In this document: piece after piece, positions 48,391-59,300 of the stretch
Position numbering within the stretch: the first letter of the stretch is position 1
Layout: the number at the start of each line of letters is the position of its first letter
Assembly: GCA_964057225.1 (NCBI GenBank)
Contig: OZ059898.1
Location: forward strand, 9,920,001-9,984,000
DNA from: Auanema rhodensis
Taxonomy: Eukaryota; Nematoda; Chromadorea; Rhabditida; Rhabditidae
Direction: 5' to 3'
Length of the DNA: 64,000 bases
Made by a program: the position numbers and the translations under genes
The notes under the pieces: model-generated
Seen by the model: only the letters and a program-made list of their open reading frames with translations
The model's database searches: none
What the model was told of the DNA's origin: nothing

Positions 48391-48403
48391 TGGAGGTTCC
48401 ACC
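48391..48403 (+). promoter_or_regulatory. Primer binding site (tRNA-Gln type, 13-nt match)
   Basis: TGGAGGTTCCACC directly follows the LTR and equals the first 13 nt of the element 1 site, complementary to the 3' end of tRNA-Gln. Beyond it the sequence (tcgaactt) leaves the tRNA, so pairing is shorter than in element 1. Confidence 0.82.
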
Positions 48404-50587
48404 TCGAACTTATCACAATTTTTTTTTCCTTCTCTTTAATGTTTGTGTTGTTAATTCATTTTCAAATTTCTTTCATCTCTCTTTTTCTCATACCATCTAC
48501 TCTATGTCTTAAAACAATACGGAGGGGCCAACAACGTTAAATGGGAACAGAGGCAAGGAATCCTTTTTTTTTAAAGAAGGATTATACGTTTCGAGATTAT
48601 TATTTTCCCGTTTGTTCACAAAAATTCTTTCGTCTGAACCTTTAAATTTCGTATCCTTGCTTATAACATCTGAAAGGCTCTGTTACCCAACCTTGAAGCT
48701 TGATGAGGGCTTTAGGCTGAATTAGTGAACAAATTCACCTAAAGTAATTGTTATTTCGTATTTCCCACGCTTTCTCCTTTTTAAGGATTAATTTTGGCTT
48801 CAAGGAAAGAATAACTTCGGTTATATCTTTATATTTCGTGGATGAAGTTTGTTTTGCGATCAGGACTATTTTATTTTGCGTTACGATTTCGTTCAGACAA
48901 ATTTTGCTTCTAACATCCTAAATTTATAATCAGTACGCATGAAAAAAATTACACGGGAAACCTCACCAAAAAGGGAGGATTGTTAATTTATAGATCGCTA
49001 TAGTCCGAAAAATCCTGTTGAAAAATGTTATCTCGAATTTGAATCATGATTAACACAGGTCGTGTTGGCTAAAGCATATCGGTTTGGATTTTCTCCCCTT
49101 ACTGAATGTCACCTTCCTCATACCGTTATTGTTGTTCAGAAGCATAAGACTCACGCATTGAACCTTATTCCAACTTTAATACTAGTTCTTGTAATATTTA
49201 GCCATTTAACTCTGCTTTTATTTCAAAATTCGATTTCTGATCACGAAATACCTACATTCATCATTGCGAAACGCTCTTTTGTAAAACTAATATTACGAAT
49301 CCCATGACTTTTGTTACAACGAAACATGCGAGCTACACCAAATGTATTTGAAAACCAGATTGTAAAGAAACAAAAATTATTTTTGGTGACAAAAGAGAAA
49401 TTGGTGCACATTTATTGTTAAACTGCTCTTTTATCAAAAGCATGTTACGAATTACACCATAAGTTTTGTTGCAAGATGACACACCACATGGCCGAGAAAC
49501 TAGTGTAACAAAACATAAGTTTAGTCAGCATGAGGAAAATGGTTGCATACAAATCAGTAAAATGTGCTGTAATTGAACGAATATTACGAATTACACTAAA
49601 CGTTTTGTAAAATAACAGCTTGGTCACCCCAGATGTTTTGTGAATCAGATTTTCAACTACAGAGAAAATACGGAGAGCACCAGAGTCCCGATATCACACA
49701 GTAGAAGGCGGATCCATCGCCATTGGCCAAGGCATCGACCTCATTCTCACAAGTTGTCGATACGACACCGGTCGCTCTCCAAAGCCTTTCTCATTTTGCC
49801 TACATCCTCATCCTTATTCACCGCATTCTTTAACGTCTCAACATCCCACACGTTACCAAGCACTCAAGGTTTTTTCAAACCAAGAGTTCTAGCAAGGTGG
49901 CTAAGAGATTCCATTCAGCCGTACCTATAAGTACGCATTTCGATTCCCAAGACTCAGCTCCCTTTACCAGAAGTCGAGCTCGAGCTCAAGACGTCGCTAT
50001 ATTAGAAGAGGAGCAGAAAGTCGACAAGAAGCCGGATAATTTCCTTATTCCTACTACTGATTCTGTCTCACCTACTGAACAACTAGGCGACCCGGACTAC
50101 GTACCTACTATAGAAGAAGAACTATCAATCATTGTGTAGGAACAAACACCGATCACTCCTAAAAAGGTACGCTCCTCTAATTCTAATAAAAATAAGAAAA
50201 ATCAAAACATCAGCGACGCTTCTCTCTCTCTCACTAACCGAACCAACCGATTCCCCTTTACTTTCAAAAACTTCTAGCGCGGGTGGGCTTAGTTCTCTTA
50301 GAAACATTGTTACTGATCTTTTTAACCTTTCGCCTAAAGATAAAACTTTCAACACCAAGCGCAAAAGCAGATATTCATCAGTCCCTAACATTAATATCTC
50401 ACCAATTCAACCACCTGCACCAAATACCAGTATTCATCAAACTTCTACTCCCATCTTAACAACAACAGACTCACTTCCTAAGGCACCCAATAGACCTATT
50501 CCATCCACGCAAACAACCCCTATTTTGGAGACCCCACCAATAACAGGTAGAACGATCAAAATACCATCTACCCGTACGAATAACATC
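48404..50587 (+). other. Long leader of element 2, including an unclear Gag N-terminus
   Basis: No complete gene is supported. The first ~1.2 kb is AT-rich and noncoding. About 49292, 49444 and 49583 begin three degenerate direct repeats of an attacgaatYacac...ttttgt phrase. From ~49700 on, peptide-like Ser/Thr/Pro-rich stretches appear alternately in two frames: an open run 49861-50136 ends at TAG 50137, and the Gag frame itself is open from 50114 but has no ATG until 50588. A CT microsatellite at 50220-50233 lies where the frames appear to switch. This may be untranslated leader, or a Gag N-terminus with frame breaks. Confidence 0.6.
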
Positions 50588-53500
50588 ATGACGGAAGCTG
50601 TTTCCTCACTACCTGGGGCAGGGAAAACAACAATCGCGCAAGCCTTACTTTCGCCTTACTGTCCAACTTACGACGGCAGTCGTAACTTCCGTGATTTTAC
50701 GGGTAAATTCAACTTGTTTGCTAATGCCATTGGCCTTGTTATCCCTGAAAGGTTAGCACTTCTTCCTTTGCTTCTCAAAAATGAAGCAGCAGAAGAAGCT
50801 TACAGACAAGTTCCTGAACAACTTAAAACAACTGGTTCGTGGAATGATCTGATTAGAGCACTAACATCGAAGCTCTGCCCTGAATATAATCAAGACCCTG
50901 CACTTATTAACCTTCAAAACACCACGCAAGGGGAATTGACAATTGATGCATACGCCCAAGCATTAAGAACAATGGCATTGAGTGCATTTGCATCTGATGA
51001 CCCACATAAAGATCAAATACTGAGATCAACATTCCTCAGAGGACTTAAAAATTCTCTAAAACCAGCTGTGATCCGAGCAAAGCCAAAATCCTTCACAGAA
51101 GCGATTGAAGCAGCTCGCTGGGAGGAATCGATAGTGAACCAAACAACAGACACGCAATCGATGTTGGTCAACGCTGTGAACAAAGCACTAGCACCCTTTG
51201 CGCGTAATGATGAGAGACGAGATAGCCAAACATTTAATCGCAATTATCAACGCGATAACCAAATGATAAGAAATAATCAAAATTATCAAAATTATCAAAA
51301 TTATCAAAATTATCAAAAAAATAAAAACTTTTCTAATTTCAATAATAATCGAAACCGTTACGGTTCTTTCGCTAATAATAATCGCCGTACAAATTATAAC
51401 GAACAAGATAATAGGCAATCGAGTTCTGATTGGCATCAAAGAAATTATAATTTTCGTCATAACAACCAACGAGGTAGATTCAATAACAACAACGGACAAA
51501 GAAGAGTTCAATTCAAAAATCCAAGAGACAACTCAAGAGGAAGAGATAGAAGCTCAACAAGAATAAACTCTGTCACCCTTTCGCCTTTGACGCTCACAGT
51601 TATCATGGCAATAACAACAGCAATATTCTTGCCCTGTGCATCTACATATCAAATCTGTACAAGAGCAACAGGAGGCGCATTACTTATGCCACCAACAATC
51701 AGAAAATGCAGATTAACAGAGAAAAACCATGTGCTACGTACAGAAGTTCATCTGTACACAAGAAATCACACAGCACACGAATGGGATGCGTGGCGTTGTT
51801 CAGAGGAAGTACACAAGTTATGCGTACGAGACCTGCTATTCCTCCGCGATACGAACAGAACAATAAATAGAATACAGCCTATAGGAGAGCGCGAATGCAG
51901 ACAGGCGATCCGCGATCGCAAGTGGAATAACATAGAACTGCAACGCATTGATAGTATCACCCAAGCAACTCCGGAGCCCTCCTATGACCCAGCGCGCGCG
52001 TTCAACCGCGACGCGTGCGAGGAGCGGTCACGTCTAATATTAGAGCGCGGAGTCATGACCCGTATGCCTGACGATACAATATTGTCAAACTTAATATTAA
52101 ACACGGAAGGATGCAATGCACATCATGGTAATTGTGAATCAAGTACATCAATAATAATATGGGACCCACAAACCACTGCTTCACGTTGTAATTACATCGA
52201 TATGCATACATATGACGCTATCATTAGTCAAGATACTATTTTAATCCCTAGTACACAATCGGCACTTATTCTTTCGAGCAAACCAACTCCGAAACCTATT
52301 TCTTCTTGCTTCAGGCAGCCAGCGTTCCATACGACATCAGGAAATTATATCATTCTTCCTAAATTTCCAAACGACAACAATATAACCACCCTTATTGAAA
52401 GAGAGTTCAAAAAGCTGCCGTTTAAAAGACCAAAACGTGCAGTCACCGAAGGATGTTCTTTCCCACTGGATCAAGATCGGATCAACGAAGTTGAAGATTA
52501 TGAAACAGTATTGCTTCACGTCTGTCCATATACTTTCCTAAGACCATTAATGAGTAATCCCGGTATTACTTCAATTATTCCTATAATCAAAGGAAGACGT
52601 TTAGTAGATCCAACATACTCTCTAAAGGCATGGATAACATCACATAAAGAAAAATTCGAATTTTTCTTCAGAATTCAAATAAATGAACATTCTGTTCGAC
52701 ATTTTCTCAAGCAATACGATTTCAGTGATAAAGAAGAAGCTCTGCTATATTATATAGCACAAAGAGAATTAGCCATTACTACAAAGGCAGCAATATCATA
52801 CTTAACATCTGAACAGCTTCTCGAACAAATATCAGATCGTTTGACAGTAATCGAATTCGATGAAATCATAAGGAAGAAAGAAGGTTCATATCGCGAACGA
52901 ATTGAAAGCATAGCTCTCAATTTAACCAATACACCAGTTATAATTGAAGAAGGACTGACAGTTCCATCACGACAAGAAGTCCTACAAACGTTCATACAAA
53001 TGCCACCAATAAGGAAACGTATACTAACTGACGAGGAAGAGAAGAAAAGCGAATTCATTAAGGCAACGATCAATTTACTAAGAGAACTAAAAACCCTCAC
53101 AACAGTACGATGGAATAAAACTGCAGCATTTATTGATGACAGAAAATTTATAAAATTGCCAGCATCACGACAATTCATGCCAAATACAGATAAACTATTT
53201 TATGACAGGAAGAATAATTATGGAATACCGATCGGTCCACACCCTAAGCTGATCAAGCCCAGCAATCTTTCAAAGAAATTATTATTGGAAATATTTTTAC
53301 CCCTGCTCAATAATGTAAAAACACCTTATACATCGAGTAGGATAACACAAGAACAAATTCAAATCTTAATGGCAGAGAAAAATGAAACAAATTTTCGGCA
53401 AATCGCAACGCGGACATCCAGCGTCGCGGCAGGCGGCGCGGCTAGCGTCGCTGCAGGCAGCGCGGCTAGCGGCGCGGTTGTGACACCAGTCCAACCTTTG

Positions 53501-54616
53501 ATCGAACAGAAGGGAACAATCCAATCAGTTACCACAATACAGCCGCATATAACGAACAATCCTCACACAAATGCAACAACCACCACAAGAGCACCATCAT
53601 GGAGGCAACAGCCATCAACAACGGCGCCTCACACGACCGCTGCGACAACAGCACGCACAACAACATCAACCGCTCGTTCGCCAACAACAACAAGAAGCTA
53701 TGCCATATACAAAGACGCACAGATTCCAAAAATACAAGAGACAACCGAAGCCTCTCCAACATTGATTCGAAAAAACCGAGCTTCCTCAACACCATCAGTA
53801 GAAACCTCAAATTTAGTGGAAGCAAATGCGAGATACATAGCAACGAAAATTGACTCGGTACAAGAGTTTCGTCAAAATATATCGAACAAAATAGCCCAAG
53901 ATCATTTACAGTATGCTACTACAATGATCCAAGAGGAATTGCAGAAACATTTTGAAGAATCATACGAATCGATTTGCGAGATACAAAATCGGTATCTGGA
54001 ATTATGGAAATCAATTCTACAAATTGAACCAACAATCGCAATGCGAACAATACTGGGAAGAGAAGATATAGCCGCACGGTTTGTAGGCAATGAAATTTTG
54101 CATATACATGTATGCCCTACAGTGCTAGAGAAAACCATTTATCACAATCACACCGTAAATGGCACATGCTATCTCGAAACCCCAGTCTGGACACAAGACG
54201 GACAGTTACTGTTTGCAGCACCCGGATCCAAGGATCTTTTACCTCATGGTAAAGAAATAAGCTGTGATCACGTACCAACAGATATCTGGTCTAGCGAAGG
54301 TGAATGGAAAGGAATTAATGGGACTGCAGACGTCAATCTTGTATCAATGTGGGACGGACTTCATCACGAAAAAATAACACCATTAAAATTCACCGGAGCT
54401 CACTTATACACTAATTTATCGTCTCGTGTATACTCAATGACCACAGCCATAGCTTACGGTGCGAGTTTAGCATCGATTCGTCAGAATCACGTTCTTCACA
54501 CAATTCACAATGATCCAAAGATATCAGCTACATTCAGTGTACTAAAGAAAAGTAGCGACTACATTCACCAAGAGCACATGGAAGTCATTCATCGATACAA
54601 TTGCAGGAACGATTGA
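50588..54616 (+). CDS. Gag-Env fusion polyprotein of element 2
   Basis: 1,342 aa from the first in-frame ATG (frame open from 50114). Gag core starts at YDGS (~28) and matches element 1; then an Asn/Gln/Arg-rich tail with a 9-bp tandem repeat (NYQ units, ~228-245) and RGR/RD motifs, no CCHC knuckle. An internal signal peptide (core ~331-349, cut predicted after S352) leads into an Env-like ectodomain with N-glycosylation sequons, furin-type site RPKR|A at 617/618 and a Thr/Ala-rich stalk (~995-1040). The frame stops (TGA 54614) before any membrane anchor; the anchor lies in the next frame. I chose ATG 50588 for lack of an upstream ATG, but by comparison with element 1 (~210 aa before YDGS) a longer N-terminus is likely. 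Confidence 0.85.
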   Translation: MTEAVSSLPGAGKTTIAQALLSPYCPTYDGSRNFRDFTGKFNLFANAIGLVIPERLALLPLLLKNEAAEEAYRQVPEQLKTTGSWNDLIRALTSKLCPEYNQDPALINLQNTTQGELTIDAYAQALRTMALSAFASDDPHKDQILRSTFLRGLKNSLKPAVIRAKPKSFTEAIEAARWEESIVNQTTDTQSMLVNAVNKALAPFARNDERRDSQTFNRNYQRDNQMIRNNQNYQNYQNYQNYQKNKNFSNFNNNRNRYGSFANNNRRTNYNEQDNRQSSSDWHQRNYNFRHNNQRGRFNNNNGQRRVQFKNPRDNSRGRDRSSTRINSVTLSPLTLTVIMAITTAIFLPCASTYQICTRATGGALLMPPTIRKCRLTEKNHVLRTEVHLYTRNHTAHEWDAWRCSEEVHKLCVRDLLFLRDTNRTINRIQPIGERECRQAIRDRKWNNIELQRIDSITQATPEPSYDPARAFNRDACEERSRLILERGVMTRMPDDTILSNLILNTEGCNAHHGNCESSTSIIIWDPQTTASRCNYIDMHTYDAIISQDTILIPSTQSALILSSKPTPKPISSCFRQPAFHTTSGNYIILPKFPNDNNITTLIEREFKKLPFKRPKRAVTEGCSFPLDQDRINEVEDYETVLLHVCPYTFLRPLMSNPGITSIIPIIKGRRLVDPTYSLKAWITSHKEKFEFFFRIQINEHSVRHFLKQYDFSDKEEALLYYIAQRELAITTKAAISYLTSEQLLEQISDRLTVIEFDEIIRKKEGSYRERIESIALNLTNTPVIIEEGLTVPSRQEVLQTFIQMPPIRKRILTDEEEKKSEFIKATINLLRELKTLTTVRWNKTAAFIDDRKFIKLPASRQFMPNTDKLFYDRKNNYGIPIGPHPKLIKPSNLSKKLLLEIFLPLLNNVKTPYTSSRITQEQIQILMAEKNETNFRQIATRTSSVAAGGAASVAAGSAASGAVVTPVQPLIEQKGTIQSVTTIQPHITNNPHTNATTTTRAPSWRQQPSTTAPHTTAATTARTTTSTARSPTTTRSYAIYKDAQIPKIQETTEASPTLIRKNRASSTPSVETSNLVEANARYIATKIDSVQEFRQNISNKIAQDHLQYATTMIQEELQKHFEESYESICEIQNRYLELWKSILQIEPTIAMRTILGREDIAARFVGNEILHIHVCPTVLEKTIYHNHTVNGTCYLETPVWTQDGQLLFAAPGSKDLLPHGKEISCDHVPTDIWSSEGEWKGINGTADVNLVSMWDGLHHEKITPLKFTGAHLYTNLSSRVYSMTTAIAYGASLASIRQNHVLHTIHNDPKISATFSVLKKSSDYIHQEHMEVIHRYNCRND
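54546..54616 (+). promoter_or_regulatory. Overlap window for a +1 frame change between Env and Pol frames
   Basis: Bounded by the Pol-frame stop at 54543-54545 and the Gag-Env stop at 54614-54616. The Env ectodomain reads in the first frame and its anchor in the second, so the switch must occur inside these 71 nt. No certain slippery motif is recognised. Confidence 0.6.
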
Positions 54617-57600
54617 GCGAACACTAATAACGATCGGTGCAATTACATTATTTACCATCATACTCTTTGTGATAGGTTTCATTGTAAAGATCTATTTCTT
54701 CAAACCAGTAGGCATACCAGTTATGCATATTGCACTCAAAGATCACGACAGTGATCTACCAACATACGAAGAAACTTTGGAATTAGTTAGTCATCCGGAT
54801 CAACCGATTCCAAGACACATAATGAAACAATACTATCCATCAATGCTCACATTCATACCAATCGCACTACCATTAGTTTGCTCGATTTCCAAAAAGAAAG
54901 ATCAAGCACTACCACTTCTATGGATGACTGTTAATGATAGACTGATCCTAACTTTATGGGACTCAGGTTCGTCCGTCAGTTACATAAGAATATCGACACT
55001 ACACTACTTAGCTTTGAATGACTTTGTTAAGAAGAATACATTAAGAGCAACAACAGCGAACGGATCAGAATTTGTATTCATTGGTACTATCGACTTAACC
55101 GTCGAAATAGCCGGTTACGAAATCGACCATACATTCTTCATATCAGACGACAAAGACTGTCCATCGCCAGCGTTGATTGGATTAGATTTCATGAAAACAC
55201 TTGACTGTCAAAACATTGGCATGAAACTAAGACCATACAAAAGAACACTGGAAATTGGAAATCATGTAGTACCTTTGGCTAGCGGAATTAACGGGGATAT
55301 TAACAGGATATCAAAAACTGTTAATTTGATAACCTTGGAGCCGCGGAGTCTACTTCCTCGACAAGTTTTTAATTTCCAAGTCCAATTAGAGAACCCAATC
55401 GGAGAAGACTTAATCGCTATGATTAAACCAAACGACAATACTCCTCTCTCACCTCGATACGACACAGCATTTCGCGATGTTAACTCCATCAATATCCAAT
55501 TCCGGAACAATTCTAAAGAATTCATAGAAATACCGGCCGGCACTGTGATTGCAGAAGCCGAAATAGGATCTATACCGGACTATGAAATCTTCTCAACAGA
55601 ACAACAGTACGACTATATTCCACCAGAAGCAGACTGGGAAGGCAAATTACCTCACTTCCCTGGTGATTTCATGAAAGAACTTGACCTAAAAGAGGCTGAT
55701 CTTACGCAACGACAAAAAGACGAACTACGAAACATCATTCGTCAACGTAAGAAGGCATTCCTCAATGAAGATAAAAAGATAGGATTGTTCAAAGGACCAG
55801 TAGAACACAAGATACCACTACGAACGGATATGGATATGCCAAAGCCACGAATTTCACGTATACCTCTCGGGAGACAAGAAGAGGTAGAAAGACAAGTCCA
55901 AGAAATGCTCGAGCAAGGGATAATAGAACGATCGACATCTTTGTTCAACAGCCCTGTCGTTCTCGTTAAGAAAAAAGACGAAACATTCCGTTTCGTTACG
56001 GATTTCCGAGCCTTAAATAACGTTACAAGAAAACAAACATATGTGATTCCTAACATCTCTGATATCATTGACTTAGCGGCTGGATCACAATACTTTTCTA
56101 ATTTTGATCTTGTTTCTGGCTTTTTCCAAATACCATTATTGAAGAAGGATAGACCACTCACATCCTTTACCACCAATAGTGGGACTTATCAATACAGGAG
56201 AATGCCTATGGGATTATGTGGTGCGCCACATACCTTTCAAACAGCCGTGAGATATCTCCAAAGTAAATGTAAATGCCGACTATTTGTCTATTTGGACGAT
56301 TTACTAGTCATATCAGACAGCGCAGAACAACACCTCGAAGACATCAAAGAAGTATTACTCGCTGTAGAAAGACTAGGATTTAAGATTAAACTCAAGAAAT
56401 GTTCATTTGCAAGACCAGAAGTGAAATTTCTCGGACTCATTGTCGGAAGAGACGGAGTTAAGCCCGATCAACAGAAAGTTTCCGCCATCCGCGATTACCC
56501 TGCTCCTCAAACACCCACAGGAGTAAGAGCATTCTTAGGAATGGTCGGATTCTTTAGAAAATTTATTAAAGATTTTGCACATATAGCAAGTCCGCTGTAT
56601 GACCTTACTAAGCTAGACGCAGACTTCAATTGGACTAGCGAATGTCAACGTTCACTAGATAAGCTAAAGGAACGACTAATCGAAGCACCGGTACTGAAAC
56701 CACCACGATCAGACCGAACTTTCATCATTGAAAGTGATGGCAGCAACATCGCCATAGGCGCAGTATTACTGCAGCCCGAAGATCCAAACGAACCATTCAA
56801 GAACTTACATCCAATTGCTTTCGCAAGTAGGAAATTAGTAAAAGCAGAACGTAACTATGCTCCCATAGAGATAGAAGCCTTAGGCTTAGTTTACGCTCTA
56901 GCACAGTTTCGAACATACATACTTGGATCACATTCAATTTGCATCACCGATCATCGCCCATTGACAAGCTTACTAACTAGAAGAGACCTATTTGGAAGAC
57001 TAGCAAAGTTCCAATTGGTCATACAGGAATACGATATTGAGATCAAATATCGAGAAGGCAGATTAAACAAAGTCTGTGACGCACTCTCTAGATACATTGG
57101 AGATAAAGCTAACGATCCAAAGACGTCGAACAAGAAACAAAAGACGAATTCGAAAGAGAAAATTGAGACACAACAAGTAAATGTTGTGAAGTTACCAGAA
57201 TTCAGCTCAATCCAACAAAATACTCCTTGGATCAAGAGAACAATAGCTGAGATTGAATACAGAACGAAGAAAAATATGATTCAAAATGATCGTTATTGTG
57301 TTATAAACAACTTACTCTACACAAAACCAAGCGTCAAAAGACCTCATCCAGCGTTAATATTGCCATCGGATAGTGATATAATTAACAAAATCATTGAAGA
57401 ATTTCATGAAGACCCAACAATCGGGGCGCATCAAGGAATCAACAAAACAAAAGAAGCCATAGTACGAAGATTTTCCTGGACTAACATGCAGAACGACATA
57501 GCAAAATACGTGAAACAGTGCATCAAATGTGCACAACGAAAGAAAGATCCTCATGCTATGACCGTACAACCGATGGGTCAATTTAACATACCATCAAAAC

Positions 57601-58607
57601 CATTTGAGAGAATACATATGGATATCATGGGACCATTCCCAACATCAAAAAGGAACAACAGCTATGTCCTCACAATACAAGACTCTTTCTCCAAATGGGC
57701 TACAACTATCGCCATACCAACAATTGTTAGTGAAGTTGTCATTGATAGATTCCTCAGAAACTTTGTATATGTCTATGGACCACCGAATCGCTTAATAACA
57801 GACCGCGGTTCCAACTTCCTATCAAGGAAATTTGAAGACATGTGCGAAAAACTCGGTATCAAACATGAATCAACACTCCCACATCAGAAGAATTCCAATG
57901 GACAAGTAGAAAGACTTCATAGAACGTTAGAAGAAGGACTCACACATTATCTCAACGAAGATGTCACTGATTGGGACATGTTTTTGCCAAAAATTACCTT
58001 TGCATTGAACACCACAACGCATGCAACCACAGGAATATCACCATACGTTGTACTATTCGGGAAAGAAAGCCGTTTGAGATTGGATAAAGATTTATACCCC
58101 GAAACAACTGAACCAAAGGAAATTTCAAAGGAGATTGAAAATATTGAGAAAATCCGAAGCAAACAGAAAACAATCATTCAAGAAAATTTGGAAAAGCATC
58201 AAGAATTAGCAAAAAAGAAACATGATGCTCGATTACGCACTCACGAAAGAGATATACAAGAAGGAGACTGCGTTATGTTAGCTGTGAAAATGCACAAGCC
58301 AGGACAAAAGCTTCGGAAAGCTTATGATGGACCATTTGAAGTTATAAATGTGAAGGGAAACATGGTTCAAATCAAAAACCTTTTCGGAAAGATTCAAGAC
58401 GTTCACAAGGACAATCTCAAATTATTTAATCGAGAAACAGATGACGGAATCGCACATAAGCCCAGTACACGTACAGACAGCTCAGACGATGACAGCGATA
58501 TCGAAATCATAGAGGTTATCAACGGAAACAACAACGAGGAAGACTCTTATGACGAACCAGAAGACCTTTCGGACACAAATTGGCTACCATCAAGAAAAAA
58601 CCATTAA
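54546..58607 (+). CDS. Env membrane anchor plus Pol (PR-RT-RNase H-IN) of element 2
   Basis: 1,353 codons in the +1 frame relative to Gag-Env, open after TAA 54543 and overlapping that ORF by 71 nt; the first ATG is only at 54723, so initiation here would lose the anchor. Residues ~26-48 are a strongly hydrophobic segment matching the element 1 Env anchor. Then protease DSG (139-141), RT FVYLDD (catalytic D584-D585), RNase H ESDGS (D731) and DHRPL, integrase zinc motif H954-H962-C992-C995, catalytic D1026, D1086 and E1122 (D-x35-E), a GPF/Y-type YDGPFEV near 1260 and an acidic tail. All catalytic residues are present. Expression presumably needs +1 frameshifting or another device; otherwise a 1-nt indel has split an originally single ORF like that of element 1. 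Confidence 0.92.
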   Translation, partial: RKVATTFTKSTWKSFIDTIAGTIERTLITIGAITLFTIILFVIGFIVKIYFFKPVGIPVMHIALKDHDSDLPTYEETLELVSHPDQPIPRHIMKQYYPSMLTFIPIALPLVCSISKKKDQALPLLWMTVNDRLILTLWDSGSSVSYIRISTLHYLALNDFVKKNTLRATTANGSEFVFIGTIDLTVEIAGYEIDHTFFISDDKDCPSPALIGLDFMKTLDCQNIGMKLRPYKRTLEIGNHVVPLASGINGDINRISKTVNLITLEPRSLLPRQVFNFQVQLENPIGEDLIAMIKPNDNTPLSPRYDTAFRDVNSINIQFRNNSKEFIEIPAGTVIAEAEIGSIPDYEIFSTEQQYDYIPPEADWEGKLPHFPGDFMKELDLKEADLTQRQKDELRNIIRQRKKAFLNEDKKIGLFKGPVEHKIPLRTDMDMPKPRISRIPLGRQEEVERQVQEMLEQGIIERSTSLFNSPVVLVKKKDETFRFVTDFRALNNVTRKQTYVIPNISDIIDLAAGSQYFSNFDLVSGFFQIPLLKKDRPLTSFTTNSGTYQYRRMPMGLCGAPHTFQTAVRYLQSKCKCRLFVYLDDLLVISDSAEQHLEDIKEVLLAVERLGFKIKLKKCSFARPEVKFLGLIVGRDGVKPDQQKVSAIRDYPAPQTPTGVRAFLGMVGFFRKFIKDFAHIASPLYDLTKLDADFNWTSECQRSLDKLKERLIEAPVLKPPRSDRTFIIESDGSNIAIGAVLLQPEDPNEPFKNLHPIAFASRKLVKAERNYAPIEIEALGLVYALAQFRTYILGSHSICITDHRPLTSLLTRRDLFGRLAKFQLVIQEYDIEIKYREGRLNKVCDALSRYIGDKANDPKTSNKKQKTNSKEKIETQQVNVVKLPEFSSIQQNTPWIKRTIAEIEYRTKKNMIQNDRYCVINNLLYTKPSVKRPHPALILPSDSDIINKIIEEFHEDPTIGAHQGINKTKEAIVRRFSWTNMQNDIAKYVKQCIKCAQRKKDPHAMTVQPMGQFNIPSKPFERIHMDIMGPFPTSKRNNSYVLTIQDSFSKWATTIAIPTIVSEVVIDRFLRNFVYVYGPPNRLITDRGSNFLSRKFEDMCEKLGIKHESTLPHQKNSNGQVERLHRTLEEGLTHYLNEDVTDWDMFLPKITFALNTTTHATTGISPYVVLFGKESRLRLDKDLYPETTEPKEISKEIENIEKIRSKQKTIIQENLEKHQELAKKKHDARLRTHERDIQEGDCVMLAVKMHKPGQKLRKAYDGPFEVINVKGNMVQIKNLFGKIQDVHKDNLKLFNRETDDGIAHKPSTRTDSSDDDSDIEIIEVINGNNNEEDSYDEPEDLSDTNWLPSRKNH

Positions 58608-59289
58608 CTCATGAGATTTTATTGTAAATTGTTTTGTAATAACTTTCTTTAAAGTAATACTAGAACACAAATTTTGTAACGACTCCTCTAAAACAAGTCA
58701 CTCTTAAGTCAAAAAGTAAACTAGAGCATAATGAACACGGGAAATGTGAGAAGATAATTCTTTTATCATATAGTTCGAACCTTCCTAATTTCAACTAACT
58801 TCCCCATACTAGATGAGATGAAAAATGAAAGACATAGTTTGCAACAATATCTGAGCAACAGTCTTCACTTGAGTAATCAATGACTCAATTTGGAAGTTAT
58901 TTGGTATTACGCAAAAGTTTTCTTTTTTTTTCTAAACTCACACAAATTGAAACAAACAACCGAGCTCTAGCAAAAAAATAGTTAACTTTTTATCTACACT
59001 TGTTGGAGCGTTATGCTTAAAAACTTTTTTTTTATTATTTTATAAGCACGTTCGCCAATAAAACATAGTCTAGTATTCGTTAAAGAGGGTTAAAACTTTC
59101 ATAATTTGGTTAAAAAATTTTTTTTAATTCTTTTCAGATACTGATGTTTTATATTGTATTATGTTCATATTATAAGAATTTTACGTAAAATATTGTATTG
59201 TAACATGTACTTTAATACACACATTAACCCTTCTGCTACAGTTAATCAAGTCAAAACTTTTGATTGTCGCGAGGACGCGACATAAACTC
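58608..59289 (+). other. 3' noncoding region of element 2
   Basis: About 680 bp of AT-rich sequence between the Pol stop and the polypurine tract. No env gene in the usual 3' position and no other ORF of note. Confidence 0.8.
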
Positions 59290-59300
59290 GAAAAAGGGCA
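59290..59300 (+). promoter_or_regulatory. Polypurine tract
   Basis: gaaaaaggg followed by ca immediately before the 3' LTR, the expected plus-strand primer position. It is short. Confidence 0.75.

Noticed and set aside
49640..50139. Small ORFs upstream of Gag in element 2 as separate accessory genes
   Set aside because: No ATG starts, overlapping frames and low complexity; better treated as leader or broken Gag N-terminus.
58608..59300. A conventional 3' env gene in element 2
   Set aside because: No ORF of size in this region; the envelope-like region is upstream of Pol.
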